DNA of 64,000 bases from Albidovulum aestuarii (GCF_029961185.1 NZ_JASBQQ010000001.1:124001-188000); one strand, 5' to 3'; shown: positions 1-8,665, counted from the first letter of the stretch. A program made the numbers and translations. Notes: a model not told the origin generated them from the letters alone.

Positions 1-302
1 TTTTCGATATAGGCATCCAGCGTTTCCAGCGTCCAGATCAGCCCGTCGCGCCCGGCACGCTCCAAACTGCGGGAATAGGGGAACGCCTCGATACTCGCCG
101 CCTTTCGCCCGAAGATACCGTTCAGCTTTGGCCCGATCGCATCCTTCGCTTCGGGTCCGATCTGGTGGCAACCGGAACACTCGCCCCAAATCTCTGCACC
201 CTTCCCGGCATCGCCGATCTCGGACGCAGACACCTGGGAACCGCCCCACGCCACCAGAAGCGCGAGGCCGAGGGCGAGGTGAATGTCCCCCCGCCCCGCC
301 AT
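1..302 (-). CDS. soxE: c-type cytochrome, SoxE-like (3' end cut by window edge)
   Basis: This gene runs off the left edge; about 100 N-terminal residues are visible. They show an N-terminal hydrophobic signal segment (residues about 8-26), then a mature start ASEIGDAGKGAEIW and a haem-binding CSGCH motif near residues 43-47, followed by a class I cytochrome c fold pattern (GPKLNGIFGRKA). The ATG at 302 lies only two bases after the soxD stop, so it is co-transcribed as the next gene of the sox arm. In Paracoccus and Rhodovulum the gene after soxD is soxE, a periplasmic dihaem cytochrome c; position and motif fit, but the second haem site would lie outside the window. It could instead be a generic monohaem cytochrome c. 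Confidence 0.6.
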   Translation of the reverse strand, partial: MAGRGDIHLALGLALLVAWGGSQVSASEIGDAGKGAEIWGECSGCHQIGPEAKDAIGPKLNGIFGRKAASIEAFPYSRSLERAGRDGLIWTLETLDAYIE

Positions 303-304
303 CA

Positions 305-1384
305 CTATCCGCCGAACGTGCCGAGATACGCGATCACGGCGTCGATTTCTTCAGCCTTTTTCAGACCCGCAAAGGACATCTTGGTACCCTTCATGTAGCC
401 CTTCGGGTTGGCGAGGAATTCGGCCAGAGCCTCATGGCTCCAGACCAGCCCGCCCTCGGCCGCTGCCTGCATCGGTTTGGAGTATTTGAACCCGTCCACG
501 GCGCCGGCGGCCTTTCCGACAATGCCGTTCAGTATCGGGCCGGTAGCATTCTTGGCCCCGTCACCGACCTTGTGGCACGCCTTGCACTTCTTGAAGACTT
601 TCTCGCCCGCCTCAACCAGCGCCGGATCGGCGGCGGCGGTTTCCACGGCAGGCGCCTCCTCGGCAGCCTCGGCCGCAGGTTCCTCGGCCGGGGCCGCAAC
701 GTCACCCGCTGCCGCGAGTGTCAGGGGCGGCAGGGTTCCGGCGGGCTTGCCGTCCGGGTCCTCGGGCGTGACGTTCAGATCGACGGCGCGTTTCGTGACC
801 TTCAGGTCGCCCGCGCAATCCGCCATGCAGGGTTCACCCATGAAGAGCGGGTATTCCGCCTCTGCCCTGTCGTCGGGCCGGAAACCGCCCTCATTCGGCA
901 GCCTGATCTCGCTGAAATTCTCCTTCGACAGGACAAAGTCGTCTTCAACCAGCCCGTTGGAATAGAGAATGAACGCCGTGATGGCATAGGCCTCATCCGG
1001 CGTGACGGTTTGGGCCGCGCCAAAGGGCATCGAGCGGTGGATGTAATCCCATACGGTCGAGAGATAGGGCCAGTAGGAGCCAACCGTCTTGACCGGGCGG
1101 CGGTTGGTGAGGCTGTTCTGCCCGCCTGCCAGAACCGGCCAGTTGTCGATCCCCTCGGCAAAGTCGCCGTGGCAGGAGGCGCATTTCTCGGCAAAGACCT
1201 CATCGCCGGTGAAGACATCGCCCGAGCCTTCCGGCAGGCCGGTGCCGTCGGGTAGGACCGCGACGTCCCATGCCGCAACTTCCTCCGGCAGCGCCGGGCG
1301 GCCGAGGCCGATCTTTTCGGCCAGGACCGGGGTCGCGGCCGTGAGCGCGACGGTGCAGGCGAGGAGCTTAAGCGATTTCGACAT
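305..1384 (-). CDS. soxD: SoxD, dihaem cytochrome c subunit of sulfane dehydrogenase SoxCD
   Basis: SoxD takes electrons from the molybdenum subunit SoxC during oxidation of the SoxY-bound sulfane sulfur in the periplasm and passes them to small cytochromes c. The 359-residue protein has a Sec signal peptide (residues 1-22), a first haem motif CASCH at 68-72, a long Ala/Glu/Pro-rich linker around 227-256, and a second haem motif CKACH at 267-271 in a mitochondrial-type cytochrome c domain (GPILNGIVG). This two-domain layout is typical of SoxD. Its start overlaps the 3' end of soxC by 17 bases, implying translational coupling and equal expression of the two subunits. Confidence 0.95.
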   Translation of the reverse strand: MSKSLKLLACTVALTAATPVLAEKIGLGRPALPEEVAAWDVAVLPDGTGLPEGSGDVFTGDEVFAEKCASCHGDFAEGIDNWPVLAGGQNSLTNRRPVKTVGSYWPYLSTVWDYIHRSMPFGAAQTVTPDEAYAITAFILYSNGLVEDDFVLSKENFSEIRLPNEGGFRPDDRAEAEYPLFMGEPCMADCAGDLKVTKRAVDLNVTPEDPDGKPAGTLPPLTLAAAGDVAAPAEEPAAEAAEEAPAVETAAADPALVEAGEKVFKKCKACHKVGDGAKNATGPILNGIVGKAAGAVDGFKYSKPMQAAAEGGLVWSHEALAEFLANPKGYMKGTKMSFAGLKKAEEIDAVIAYLGTFGG

Positions 1385-2630
1385 TCTCGACCTCCCCGTC
1401 GGCGCGGACCCACCAAGTCTGGATGGAATTGTTGTGATAGACGTTGTTCAGGCCCCGGATTTCGCGAAGCTGGTCCTTTGTCGGCTGGACATAGCCGGTT
1501 TCATCCATGGCGCGGGACTGCAGCAGCAGCTCCGACCCGTCCCAGTCGATATCCAGATGGAAACGCGTCAGCGCCTTCGGCTTCACGTCGCCCGATAGCC
1601 GCGCGGTCTGCCAGTTCTTGCCACCGTCAATCGACACATCGACGCGGTCGATCTTGCCGTGACCCGACCATGCCAACCCGGTGATGACCAGCGGCCCCTT
1701 GCCGTGGCGGATCGGCGCCTGCGGCGAGGGCGAGGTGATGACCGACTTCGCATCCATCACCCAGGTCCATTTCCGGGCTGATCCATCGGCCATCAGGTCG
1801 GTGTATTTCGAAGTTTCCTCGCGGCTTTCGACGGCCTGATCGTAGACCCCGATCCGGCGCAGCCACTTGACCCACATATTGCCCTCGAAGCCCGGCACAA
1901 CGAGGCGCACCGGATAGCCATGTTCCTTTCTCAACGCCTCACCATTGGCGAAGAAAGCGACAAGCACATCGTCCAGAGCCTTTTCCAGCGGCATGGATCG
2001 GCCATTGGAGGACGCATCCGCGCCCTCGGCATAAATCCATTTACCTTCAGGCTTTACACCGGCTTCTTCAAGCAACAGGCGCAGGGGTACGCCGGTATAT
2101 TCCATGTTGTGGATCATGCCTTGCGTGAACTGGCAGCCCTCCAACTGCGCGCCGCCCCATTCCATGCCGCCATTCGCCGCGCATTCGCAGAATGCCGTCG
2201 TGACAGTGCGGGGGAAACGCATCAGGTCTTCGTAGGTGAAGACCATCGGCGTCTCGACAAGACCCGAGATCATCAGCCGGTAATCGCCCTTGCTGAGTTC
2301 GATCGCGCCCGAATGGTGCCGCTCAAAGGCGCAGCCCTGCGGGGTGATCGTGCCTTCCAGCGCGTGGATCGGCGTGAAGTTGATCGAGGAAACCGGGCTT
2401 TCGGTCAACCATTCGACATTGCGCCGCACAACATGGCTCTCGAACCGGATCGGCGTACCGTAAGGCGCCGCATCCACCGGGTCCCCGAAGGAGGACGCCC
2501 AGTCCTGCACTTCCGTGATCAGCGGATCGGCTTCCTGCGCCCGCCCCATTCCCGCTGCCAGTGCACCGGTCGCAAGACCTGCGCCCAGCACAGCCCGGCG
2601 GCTCGGGCCTTTCTTTTCGGTCTCAGCCAT
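1368..2630 (-). CDS. soxC: SoxC, molybdenum-cofactor sulfane (sulfite-type) dehydrogenase subunit
   Basis: SoxC is the catalytic subunit of SoxCD, which removes six electrons from the cysteine-bound sulfane of SoxYZ. The 420-residue protein belongs to the sulfite oxidase family: it starts with a twin-arginine signal (SRRAVLGAG, residues 10-18), consistent with export as a folded Mo-cofactor protein, and has the molybdenum-ligand cysteine in FCECAANGG (Cys150). The C-terminal half carries the Mo-co dimerisation domain. Start ATG at 2630 is preceded by GGAGG. Possession of soxCD predicts complete oxidation of thiosulfate to sulfate without stored sulfur globules. An unusually strong stem-loop separates it from soxB. 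Confidence 0.95.
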   Translation of the reverse strand: MAETEKKGPSRRAVLGAGLATGALAAGMGRAQEADPLITEVQDWASSFGDPVDAAPYGTPIRFESHVVRRNVEWLTESPVSSINFTPIHALEGTITPQGCAFERHHSGAIELSKGDYRLMISGLVETPMVFTYEDLMRFPRTVTTAFCECAANGGMEWGGAQLEGCQFTQGMIHNMEYTGVPLRLLLEEAGVKPEGKWIYAEGADASSNGRSMPLEKALDDVLVAFFANGEALRKEHGYPVRLVVPGFEGNMWVKWLRRIGVYDQAVESREETSKYTDLMADGSARKWTWVMDAKSVITSPSPQAPIRHGKGPLVITGLAWSGHGKIDRVDVSIDGGKNWQTARLSGDVKPKALTRFHLDIDWDGSELLLQSRAMDETGYVQPTKDQLREIRGLNNVYHNNSIQTWWVRADGEVENVEIA

Positions 2631-2677
2631 TGAAACCTCCTGTCGTCTTATGCTGCATGGTCATTTCCGTCCGGGAC

Positions 2678-2708
2678 CGCACCTGCCGGTCCCCGCCCGG
2701 CAGGTGCG
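2678..2708 (-). promoter_or_regulatory. Intercistronic stem-loop between soxB and soxC
   Basis: A perfect 12-bp inverted repeat (CGCACCTGCCGG / CCGGCAGGTGCG) with a 7-nt loop sits in the 108-bp gap between soxB and soxC. No run of T follows it on the minus strand, so it is unlikely to be a strong intrinsic terminator. Such structures commonly stabilise the upstream mRNA end or set differential expression inside an operon; that role is inferred. Confidence 0.6.
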
Positions 2709-2738
2709 ATCCAAAACCCGTGGTGGTGGCCACGTATC

Positions 2739-4430
2739 TCATGCCCCGGTCACCTGAACCGAGGTATTGGGGTCAACCGTCACGGTCCCCTGTTTCTTGA
2801 TCCAGCCCTCGACGAGGTCCCAGATCGCCGGACCCTCGGTGCCCTCGTTGACGCTGGCCCAGCCTGCGACGACATAGGTCTTGGCCGGATCAACCGCCTC
2901 GCCGGTCTTCAGCATCGTCATGTTGGTGATGCGAGAGCCTTGCGGCTTTGACACGTCGATGTGGTAGCCCATGCCCCCCACGCGGACCATATCGCCGCCC
3001 TGCTGGTAATAGGGGTCGGGATTAAAGAGGTTGTCTGCCACATCCTCAAGGATCGTGTGCAGGGTCCCACCCGTCATCTCGCTGCGATAGGCGGCCGGGT
3101 AGGACATGGCGGTTGCGTTGTGCAGATCCTCGCGGGTGATGCTGTCGCCTGGCAGAAGCGACGGCCCCCAGCGGAAACCGGGTGAGAGCGCGATATCGGC
3201 CTGATGTTCGTCAATCAACGCGTTGCAGATCAGGTCGTCCCAGGTACCGTTGAAGTTACCGCGCCGGTAGAGGAGCGAGTCCGTCGTGCCCAGCACCTCT
3301 TCCAGTTCCGCCTTGAACGGTTCGCGCTCCGCATCGATCAGGCCAGCCACCTCGGCATCCGGCTCGATCACGTCCGAGAAGATCGGGATCAGCTTGTGGC
3401 GGAAGCCCAGCATCTGGCCGTTCTGGACATCGAGATCGACGCGGCTGATGAACTTGCCGTTGGAACCGGAGGCGATCATTAGCGTCTGGCCGACCATCAC
3501 CGGTTCGGGCAGTGCATCATGGGTGTGGCCGGTCAGGATCACGTCAATCCCCTCGACATTGCCGGCCATCTTGCGGTCAACGTCGAAGCCGTTGTGGCTG
3601 AGGACGACGACCAGATCGGCACCCGCGTCGCGAACCTCCTGCACGACCTCGGCCATGCGCTCCTCGCGCACGCCGAAGGAGAGGTTCGGGAACATCCATT
3701 TCGGGTTGGCGATGGGAAGGTAGGGGAAAGCCTGTCCGATAACCGCGACCTGCGCGCCGCCAACCTCGAACATCTTGTAGGGCTCATAGGCCGGTTCGTC
3801 CCATTCGGCATCAAAGATATTCGCGCCAAGGAATGGGAAGTCGAGGCCCTCGACAATCTCGGTCACCCGGTCGATGCCCAGCGTGAACTCCCAATGCGAG
3901 GTCATCGCATCGGGCTTCAGCGCGTTCATTACATTGACCATATCCTGGCCCTTCGTGCGCTCTGCCGTCAGCGACCCCTGCCAAGTGTCGCCGCCATCGA
4001 GGAGCAGCGCATCGGGCCGCGCCGCGCGGATTGCCTTGATCACGGTCGCGCAGCGGTCGAGCCCGCCCATCCTTCCATAGCCCTTGGCCAGCCCCTCGAA
4101 ATCCGGGTAGGTCAGCGCATAGGCGTGAGGAGAGCCGGTTTCGATATTGAAAAGCTTCAGGAAATCGGCTCCGGTGACATGCGGCGGCAAGCCGTTAACC
4201 TCGCCCACGCCAAGGTTGATCTCAGGCTCGCGGAACCAGATCGGCTTCATCTGAGCATGGATGTCGGTGATGTGGATGAGAGTCACGTTGCCGTAATCCT
4301 CAAACTCCAGAAGCTTGTCCTGCGTCAGCGCCTGTTGCGCGGCCAGCCGCCCCCAGTTGCCCACGCCCGACGCGCCCCAGAGCGCTGAGGCCGCGACCGT
4401 TGCCTGTAGAAAATCCCGCCGGGAAATCAT
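2739..4430 (-). CDS. soxB: SoxB, manganese-dependent sulfate thiol esterase
   Basis: SoxB hydrolyses the terminal sulfonate of SoxY-cysteine S-thiosulfonate, releasing sulfate in the periplasm. It is a 5'-nucleotidase/calcineurin-like dimetal hydrolase: the metal-binding block HITDIHAQ lies near residues 53-60, and SHWEFTLG replaces the GNHE block of true nucleotidases, a known SoxB signature. I chose the ATG at 4430 (563 residues) because it gives a compact Tat signal starting MISRRDFLQ and has an AAGGA ribosome site; an in-frame start at 4457 adds nine residues without one. soxB is flanked by stem-loops on both sides, which is unusual inside a tightly packed operon. Confidence 0.95.
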   Translation of the reverse strand: MISRRDFLQATVAASALWGASGVGNWGRLAAQQALTQDKLLEFEDYGNVTLIHITDIHAQMKPIWFREPEINLGVGEVNGLPPHVTGADFLKLFNIETGSPHAYALTYPDFEGLAKGYGRMGGLDRCATVIKAIRAARPDALLLDGGDTWQGSLTAERTKGQDMVNVMNALKPDAMTSHWEFTLGIDRVTEIVEGLDFPFLGANIFDAEWDEPAYEPYKMFEVGGAQVAVIGQAFPYLPIANPKWMFPNLSFGVREERMAEVVQEVRDAGADLVVVLSHNGFDVDRKMAGNVEGIDVILTGHTHDALPEPVMVGQTLMIASGSNGKFISRVDLDVQNGQMLGFRHKLIPIFSDVIEPDAEVAGLIDAEREPFKAELEEVLGTTDSLLYRRGNFNGTWDDLICNALIDEHQADIALSPGFRWGPSLLPGDSITREDLHNATAMSYPAAYRSEMTGGTLHTILEDVADNLFNPDPYYQQGGDMVRVGGMGYHIDVSKPQGSRITNMTMLKTGEAVDPAKTYVVAGWASVNEGTEGPAIWDLVEGWIKKQGTVTVDPNTSVQVTGA

Positions 4431-4523
4431 CGCCTGTCGTTCCTTGTCGTTCGGCAATACACGACCGCTCGCGCGAAACGCACGTCCGGCCTTTGCCGTA
4501 GTGAAAATGGACTAACGAATAGA

Positions 4524-4543
4524 CCGGGCGGCGAACCGCCCGG
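4524..4543 (-). promoter_or_regulatory. Intercistronic stem-loop between soxA and soxB
   Basis: An 8-bp all-GC stem (CCGGGCGG / CCGCCCGG) closes a TTCG tetraloop when read on the transcribed minus strand; UUCG loops are exceptionally stable in RNA. It lies just after the soxA stop. No T-run follows. Likely a processing or stability element, by inference; an imperfect terminator is the alternative. Confidence 0.5.
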
Positions 4544-4551
4544 CCCTGCCA

Positions 4552-5409
4552 CTAGTTACGTACCGACGGCCCTTCGACCGACAGTCCGTTGCCACGCGAA
4601 GCGACGTACAGCTCCAGCGCGATGAACTCGGGCGACCCCGGCTTGAACGTCTCCGCGCGCGTGTCACGGATGCAGCCCTTGAAGCGGTTGTGGATCGACG
4701 AAAGCTTAGCGTCCTTCAGCCGGTAGACCGGGAAGCCGTTGATCTGGCCCTGGCTCAGGTGGTCGGCGCGGATGTAGTTGCCGTAGTTGTCCTCGTGACA
4801 GTTGGAGCAGGACAACTCAAGCTGGCCATAGCGGGTGTAGTACATCTCCTTGCCTTGTTCCCAGTACGGGGCGGCAGGTCCGTCGATGGCGACATTCATG
4901 GGCATACCGCGCGAAACGGAAGAGATGAGCGCTGTCATATTGACCATGTCGGCGCTGTCCCAGTCCCAGGCTTCGGCGCCCATGCGCTCCGTCCGGCACT
5001 GGTTGATGTACATCTCCATCGTGTACATCTCGCCCTTTTCTTCGTTGAACTTCGGCATGACCGCGCGAACGCCCGCCATGCTCTCCGCGCCTTCGTGACA
5101 GGACGCGCACGCCTTGCCCTCCGTGCCGTCGGCCGTATCCCAAACGCCCATGGCTGCCTCGACACCCAGCATACCGGGGTTGTCGAAATCGTCAGCCTGC
5201 ATCACGCGCGTATCATCCTCGCGGAAATGCCAGCCCGAGTACTGCTCCGACAGGCCCTCGATGTAGTCAGGCGCTTTTTCGGTATGAGTAATCATGTTGA
5301 TCTCGCCATTGACGACAAGCGTGTCATCTGCGGGATCGGCGGTTGCGGAGAGCCCCGTGAGCGTCAGAGCCGCAAGGGCGCAGCCGCCGGCGAGTAGTCT
5401 CATGTTCAT
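4552..5409 (-). CDS. soxA: SoxA, dihaem cytochrome c of the SoxAX L-cysteine S-thiosulfotransferase
   Basis: SoxA with SoxX oxidatively couples thiosulfate to the carrier cysteine of SoxY. The 285-residue protein has a Sec signal peptide (about 1-24), haem motif CASCH at 101-105, a conserved Cys at 138, a second haem motif CSNCH at 201-205, and the active-site haem-ligand cysteine in GCIRDTRAE (Cys246). Presence of both CxxCH motifs makes it the dihaem form known from Paracoccus and Rhodovulum, rather than the monohaem form of some other bacteria. ATG at 5409 follows GGGAGG; a second ATG two codons later is also possible. Confidence 0.95.
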   Translation of the reverse strand: MNMRLLAGGCALAALTLTGLSATADPADDTLVVNGEINMITHTEKAPDYIEGLSEQYSGWHFREDDTRVMQADDFDNPGMLGVEAAMGVWDTADGTEGKACASCHEGAESMAGVRAVMPKFNEEKGEMYTMEMYINQCRTERMGAEAWDWDSADMVNMTALISSVSRGMPMNVAIDGPAAPYWEQGKEMYYTRYGQLELSCSNCHEDNYGNYIRADHLSQGQINGFPVYRLKDAKLSSIHNRFKGCIRDTRAETFKPGSPEFIALELYVASRGNGLSVEGPSVRN

Positions 5410-5476
5410 GCGTTATCCTCCCTGAGTATCCACCGCCGATCACACCGGCAGCGGCCCTGTCCTCATCCCGTTCGCG

Positions 5477-5806
5477 TCAGGCAACTTCGATCGGCTTCGT
5501 ATCCTCGTAGACCGAGCCGTCGTCGTCGTACCAGGTGAACTTGAACTCGCCCGTGGCATCAACCTTGGCCGAAAACTCAATATAGGGGTTCGTCGAAATC
5601 GCCGGTTCGAGCGTCACGTCAACGACGTTCTGGCCGTTGAAGTCGCAGGTAAACCGATTGATGATCGAGCGCGGTATCAGATTGCCGTCGCTGTCCTTGC
5701 GCTGGCCGCTTTCCATCGGGTGGCTGATCAGGGTCTTGATCGTCACCACCTCACCGGCAGCGGCAGAGCTCGGAACCTTCACGCGGGGTTTTACGTCTTT
5801 TGCCAT
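5477..5806 (-). CDS. soxZ: SoxZ, partner subunit of the SoxYZ sulfur carrier
   Basis: SoxZ (109 residues) forms the heterodimer with SoxY that carries sulfur intermediates between SoxAX, SoxB and SoxCD. It starts MAKDVKPRVKVP and shows the family's immunoglobulin-like beta sandwich pattern, with SHPMESGQRKDSDG and ISTNPYIEFS as recognisable blocks. It has no signal peptide of its own, as expected: it is exported piggyback with Tat-dependent SoxY. It lies 18 bases after soxY and is preceded by a GGAGAG ribosome site. Confidence 0.95.
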   Translation of the reverse strand: MAKDVKPRVKVPSSAAAGEVVTIKTLISHPMESGQRKDSDGNLIPRSIINRFTCDFNGQNVVDVTLEPAISTNPYIEFSAKVDATGEFKFTWYDDDGSVYEDTKPIEVA

Positions 5807-5824
5807 CTTGTTCTCTCCCTGACC

Positions 5825-6244
5825 TCAGCCGCCGCAGCCGCCGATGGTGACCTTGACCGTAGACGTTGCCTGCACGACCGAACCATCCGCCATCTTGGCA
5901 AGTGCGACCACATCCTGCGTCTTGGCCAGACGGATGCGGGTCGAGGCGGCCTGAGATCCGGCAGCCGGACCGAAGTTGAAGGTTGCGACCGGTGGCGTCG
6001 GGTTGCCGGTGGCTAGGATCATGATGGACACGGCCCCCGGCGCATCGACGCCGATAGGCACTGTATTGCCGTTCTCGGCGATCTCCGGCGCGGTCAGCGT
6101 GAGGCCGCCCGAACCGATCTCTGCGCCGCCGGAGAACTCTGCAATCAGTTCCTCGACCGTCGCGGCGAACGCAGGCATCGGCAGCGTTGCGGCAGCCAGG
6201 CCGCCGAAGCCGATCGCGAGCGCGTCTCGTCTTGTTATCGTCAT
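5825..6244 (-). CDS. soxY: SoxY, covalent sulfur carrier protein
   Basis: SoxY (139 residues) carries thiosulfate-derived sulfur on the cysteine of its C-terminal swinging arm. The terminal GGCGG motif is present with Cys137 third from the end. The N terminus has a twin-arginine signal (TRRDALAIGFGG) that exports the SoxYZ complex. ATG at 6244 has AAGGAG upstream. It lies 36 bases after soxX and 18 before soxZ in the operon. Confidence 0.96.
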   Translation of the reverse strand: MTITRRDALAIGFGGLAAATLPMPAFAATVEELIAEFSGGAEIGSGGLTLTAPEIAENGNTVPIGVDAPGAVSIMILATGNPTPPVATFNFGPAAGSQAASTRIRLAKTQDVVALAKMADGSVVQATSTVKVTIGGCGG

Positions 6245-6280
6245 TGGTTGCTCCTTATCCTCTGTGTCCGACCTGCCCGC

Positions 6281-6754
6281 TCATTCCTTGAGCGTCATCA
6301 GGTAGGCCACCACATCTTCGATCTGCTGGGCCGTCAGAAGCGGCGGCAATTCGCCTTCAAAGGCCTTTCCGGTAAAGGCATCGCCCTGCCGGATATAGGG
6401 GCCGACCTTGTAGAACGACGGCATGATCGTGCCATCAAAGGTCATCTTCGCGTCCGACACGATGCCGCGAAGCTGGGCTTCTTCCCAGCGATCCCCGGCA
6501 CCGTCCAGCGACGGACCAACATTGCCCTGGAACGCGACATCCGGCATCGCCGAAACGGCGTGACAGGCAACGCAGTTGCCCAACCCGCGGTTTGACATGA
6601 CGTTTGCGCCTTCGTCCGGGTTGCCCGGCATTCCCGTCAGAGATTGGGCCACTGCCCCTTCTTCGTAGGCCACCGCGACCGGTGCGGTTTCGGCCATAGC
6701 GGCCGTCCCGACGATCACCGGCAGGACCATGCCTATGAGTATCTGGCGCTTCAT
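6281..6754 (-). CDS. soxX: SoxX, monohaem cytochrome c of SoxAX
   Basis: SoxX is the electron-accepting partner of SoxA. The protein has a Sec signal (about residues 1-21), a single haem motif CVACH near 61-65, and the sixth-ligand methionine in TIMPSFY (about Met111). I start at ATG 6754 (157 residues), seven bases after GGAGG; the codon just before is TTG and is too close to the ribosome site. It is the first gene after an AT-rich gap holding the best candidate SoxR operator, so soxX is probably the head of a soxXYZABCD transcript. Confidence 0.93.
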   Translation of the reverse strand: MKRQILIGMVLPVIVGTAAMAETAPVAVAYEEGAVAQSLTGMPGNPDEGANVMSNRGLGNCVACHAVSAMPDVAFQGNVGPSLDGAGDRWEEAQLRGIVSDAKMTFDGTIMPSFYKVGPYIRQGDAFTGKAFEGELPPLLTAQQIEDVVAYLMTLKE

Positions 6755-6820
6755 CAAAGTCCTCCCTGTTCTCTCCCGAGTCGGACACTACCTGAGGCAT
6801 GCTGTCGCATGCAACATAAA

Positions 6821-6844
6821 ATTCATTTGCTTGAATATATGAAT
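6821..6844. promoter_or_regulatory. Candidate sulfur-SoxR/SqrR operator upstream of soxX
   Basis: The soxW-soxX gap is AT-rich against GC-rich surroundings and contains ATTC-N8-GAAT at 6821-6836, overlapped by a second ATGAAT half at 6839-6844 that gives an outer ATTCAT-N12-ATGAAT palindrome. ATTC-N8-GAAT is, as I recall, the binding motif reported for the persulfide-responsive repressor SqrR, the close relative of SoxR, and SoxR of Paracoccus binds in the soxW-soxX gap. Binding itself is inferred. Confidence 0.6.
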
Positions 6845-6884
6845 TCGAGAAAATGCCGATCCAGCCGGTTCCGTACGATTGCGC

Positions 6885-7460
6885 TTAGTTAGATGAGTTC
6901 TCCTTCCAGCGATCGGCGACATATTTCTGGAAGTTTTCACCTGACTCGTAGCCGTGATCCCTCACCCAGGTAAGCAGCGCGCTCGTGGTGCCTTTTTCGA
7001 ATGCGCCGGGCATCATGACCACCGCCGCCTCGGACACTGTCTTTCCTTCCGGAACCTCTTCGGGAAGAAAGATCATCGTCGGGGTGAACATGACGCCCCA
7101 CTTCATCGCCATGTCCTTTTCGGCCCGGACGTCGCCATCGAAGTCTGTGAACTCGACGTCGCCAAACAGGTTCATCTGAACGACGAAATAATTCTCTCGG
7201 ATGAGTGTATCGATCTCGGGGACCGGAAAGACCGTTTCGTACATCTTGGTGCAGTAGGCACAGCCGCGCTGTTCCACGATGATCATAAGGCGCTTGCCCT
7301 CGGCATTTGCCTCGGCAAGGTCCTCACGCATGTCTTTGAATGTTTCACGCAGCCAGGTCGGCTTGTGCAGCCCGTCATCGCCGAGGGGCGCCACCTCTGC
7401 CGCCCTGACCGGAACGGTGAGCGATAGGACGAGACATGCAGCGGCAAACAAGCGGTTCAT
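6885..7460 (-). CDS. soxW: SoxW, periplasmic thioredoxin-like protein
   Basis: SoxW is a thioredoxin-fold protein (191 residues) with a Sec signal (about 1-20) and a redox pair Cys67-AY-Cys70 (GCAYCTKMYE). In the sox system it is reduced by the membrane protein SoxV and helps keep periplasmic Sox thiols reduced. It also contains the cis-proline region TPTMIFLPE expected of the fold. soxW follows soxV by 21 bases and has GAGG before its ATG, so soxV-soxW form one unit, separated from soxX by a promoter-like gap. Confidence 0.9.
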   Translation of the reverse strand: MNRLFAAACLVLSLTVPVRAAEVAPLGDDGLHKPTWLRETFKDMREDLAEANAEGKRLMIIVEQRGCAYCTKMYETVFPVPEIDTLIRENYFVVQMNLFGDVEFTDFDGDVRAEKDMAMKWGVMFTPTMIFLPEEVPEGKTVSEAAVVMMPGAFEKGTTSALLTWVRDHGYESGENFQKYVADRWKENSSN

Positions 7461-7481
7461 TTGTTTTCCTCCCTCAGATGT

Positions 7482-8222
7482 TCAGATGAATTTCGTCGTC
7501 CAGGGCATATGTTCGATCATGAACTGGGCAATTGCGTTGACCGATCCGGTGGCGATCAGGATGGCAAAGGCGATCAGCATGACGCCCATGATCTTCTCGA
7601 CATGGCCAAGATAGCGGCGGCTACGGTTCATCCAGGCGAGGAACGGCTTGGCAAAGACCGCCGCCAGAACGAAGGGCGCGGTCATACCCACGCCATAGAC
7701 GAACAGAAGCACCGCGCCGCGCCAGATCGTATCGAGTCCCGAAGCCACCATGAGAATCGCCGCCAGCGCGGGTCCAACACAGGGCGTCCAGCCAAAGCCA
7801 AACGCGAGACCCATTACGTAGGCGCCAAGCATGGTTGACGGCTCAACTTTGGCCTCGATCCGTGCCTCACGGTAAAAGAACGGTATGCGCAGGATACCGA
7901 GGAAGTGCAGACCGAAGAGAAACAGGATGCCAGCCGCAACATAAGACAGCGGCCTCAGCCATTCCCGGAACACCTGCCCAAGCGCGGTTGCGCCCATACC
8001 CAGAAGGACGAAGATCGTCGTGACGCCAAAAGCGAAGGCGATGGCCGACAGAATCAGTCGCCGTTGCGCGCCGGGTGCGATCGTCGCATCCGACCGCAGC
8101 TCGGCCATGGAAATGCCTGCCATGTAGCACAGGTAGAATGGCACCATCGGAAGGATACAGGGCGACAGGAACGAGAGGATACCAGCCAGCAGGGCACCGC
8201 CGAATGTCGGATCGATCAGCAC
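7482..8222 (-). CDS. soxV: SoxV, CcdA-type thiol-electron transporter
   Basis: SoxV is a six-helix inner-membrane protein of the CcdA/DsbD-beta family that moves electrons from cytoplasmic thioredoxin to periplasmic SoxW. The redox cysteines are Cys22 (SFLSPCILPMVP) and Cys148 (FGFGWTPCVGP). An in-frame ORF reaches 8339, but that would cover the intergenic palindrome and the start of soxS. I chose GTG at 8222 (246 residues), which has GAGGG about six bases upstream and begins at the first family-conserved residues LIDPTFGGALLAG. It diverges from soxS across a 71-bp gap. Confidence 0.9.
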   Translation of the reverse strand: MLIDPTFGGALLAGILSFLSPCILPMVPFYLCYMAGISMAELRSDATIAPGAQRRLILSAIAFAFGVTTIFVLLGMGATALGQVFREWLRPLSYVAAGILFLFGLHFLGILRIPFFYREARIEAKVEPSTMLGAYVMGLAFGFGWTPCVGPALAAILMVASGLDTIWRGAVLLFVYGVGMTAPFVLAAVFAKPFLAWMNRSRRYLGHVEKIMGVMLIAFAILIATGSVNAIAQFMIEHMPWTTKFI

Positions 8223-8252
8223 GGGAACCCTCGCCTTGCCGGTAACAGAAAA

Positions 8253-8274
8253 ACATATTACGATTTTTATATGT
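8253..8274. promoter_or_regulatory. Palindrome in the soxV-soxS divergent gap, possible SoxR site
   Basis: ACATAT-N10-ATATGT forms a 22-bp interrupted palindrome centred between the divergent soxV and soxS starts, in a markedly AT-rich stretch. SoxR of Paracoccus is known to bind the region upstream of soxV, so the position is right, but the half-sites differ from the ATTC/GAAT pattern near soxX. Confidence 0.45.
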
Positions 8275-8293
8275 AAAGCCGAAGGCGTCAACC

Positions 8294-8665
8294 ATGCGTA
8301 TCGCCCTGATACCGTTTCTGGCCGCTCTGCTGGCCGCATCTCCGGCCATGGCGGACCTGCGCCTGCTCATGGTCGAGCAGGACGGATGCGCCTATTGTGC
8401 CGAATGGGACCGGGTCATCGCGCCGATCTATCCGAAAACCCCAGAGGGGCAGACAGCGCCGTTGGAGCGCGTGCATTTACGCGGCCCCTACCCTTCAGAT
8501 GTTGAGATTGGTCCCCGACCTGTCTTCACCCCGACCTTTATCCTGATTGCAGACGGCCGTGAGGTTGGCCGTATCGACGGCTATCCGGGCGAGGATTTCT
8601 TCTGGGGGCTACTGGGGCAGATGATGGAGAACACGGGCCAGTTCGAACGGAAGGACTCAGAATGA
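8294..8665 (+). CDS. soxS: SoxS, periplasmic thioredoxin-like protein of the sox system
   Basis: SoxS (123 residues) has a Sec signal (about 1-20) and a thioredoxin-like active site Cys32-AY-Cys35 (QDGCAYCAEW), followed by FTPTFILIADGREVGRIDGY, which holds the cis-proline loop. In Paracoccus SoxS is needed for full reductive activation of SoxYZ. It is the first gene of the plus-strand arm and its stop overlaps the start of a small ORF by four bases (ATGA). The name should not be confused with the AraC-type SoxS of enteric bacteria. Confidence 0.88.
   Translation: MRIALIPFLAALLAASPAMADLRLLMVEQDGCAYCAEWDRVIAPIYPKTPEGQTAPLERVHLRGPYPSDVEIGPRPVFTPTFILIADGREVGRIDGYPGEDFFWGLLGQMMENTGQFERKDSE

Noticed and set aside
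128-1255. 375-codon plus-strand frame across soxD
   Set aside because: It is the antisense shadow of soxD, whose signal peptide and two haem motifs are unmistakable.
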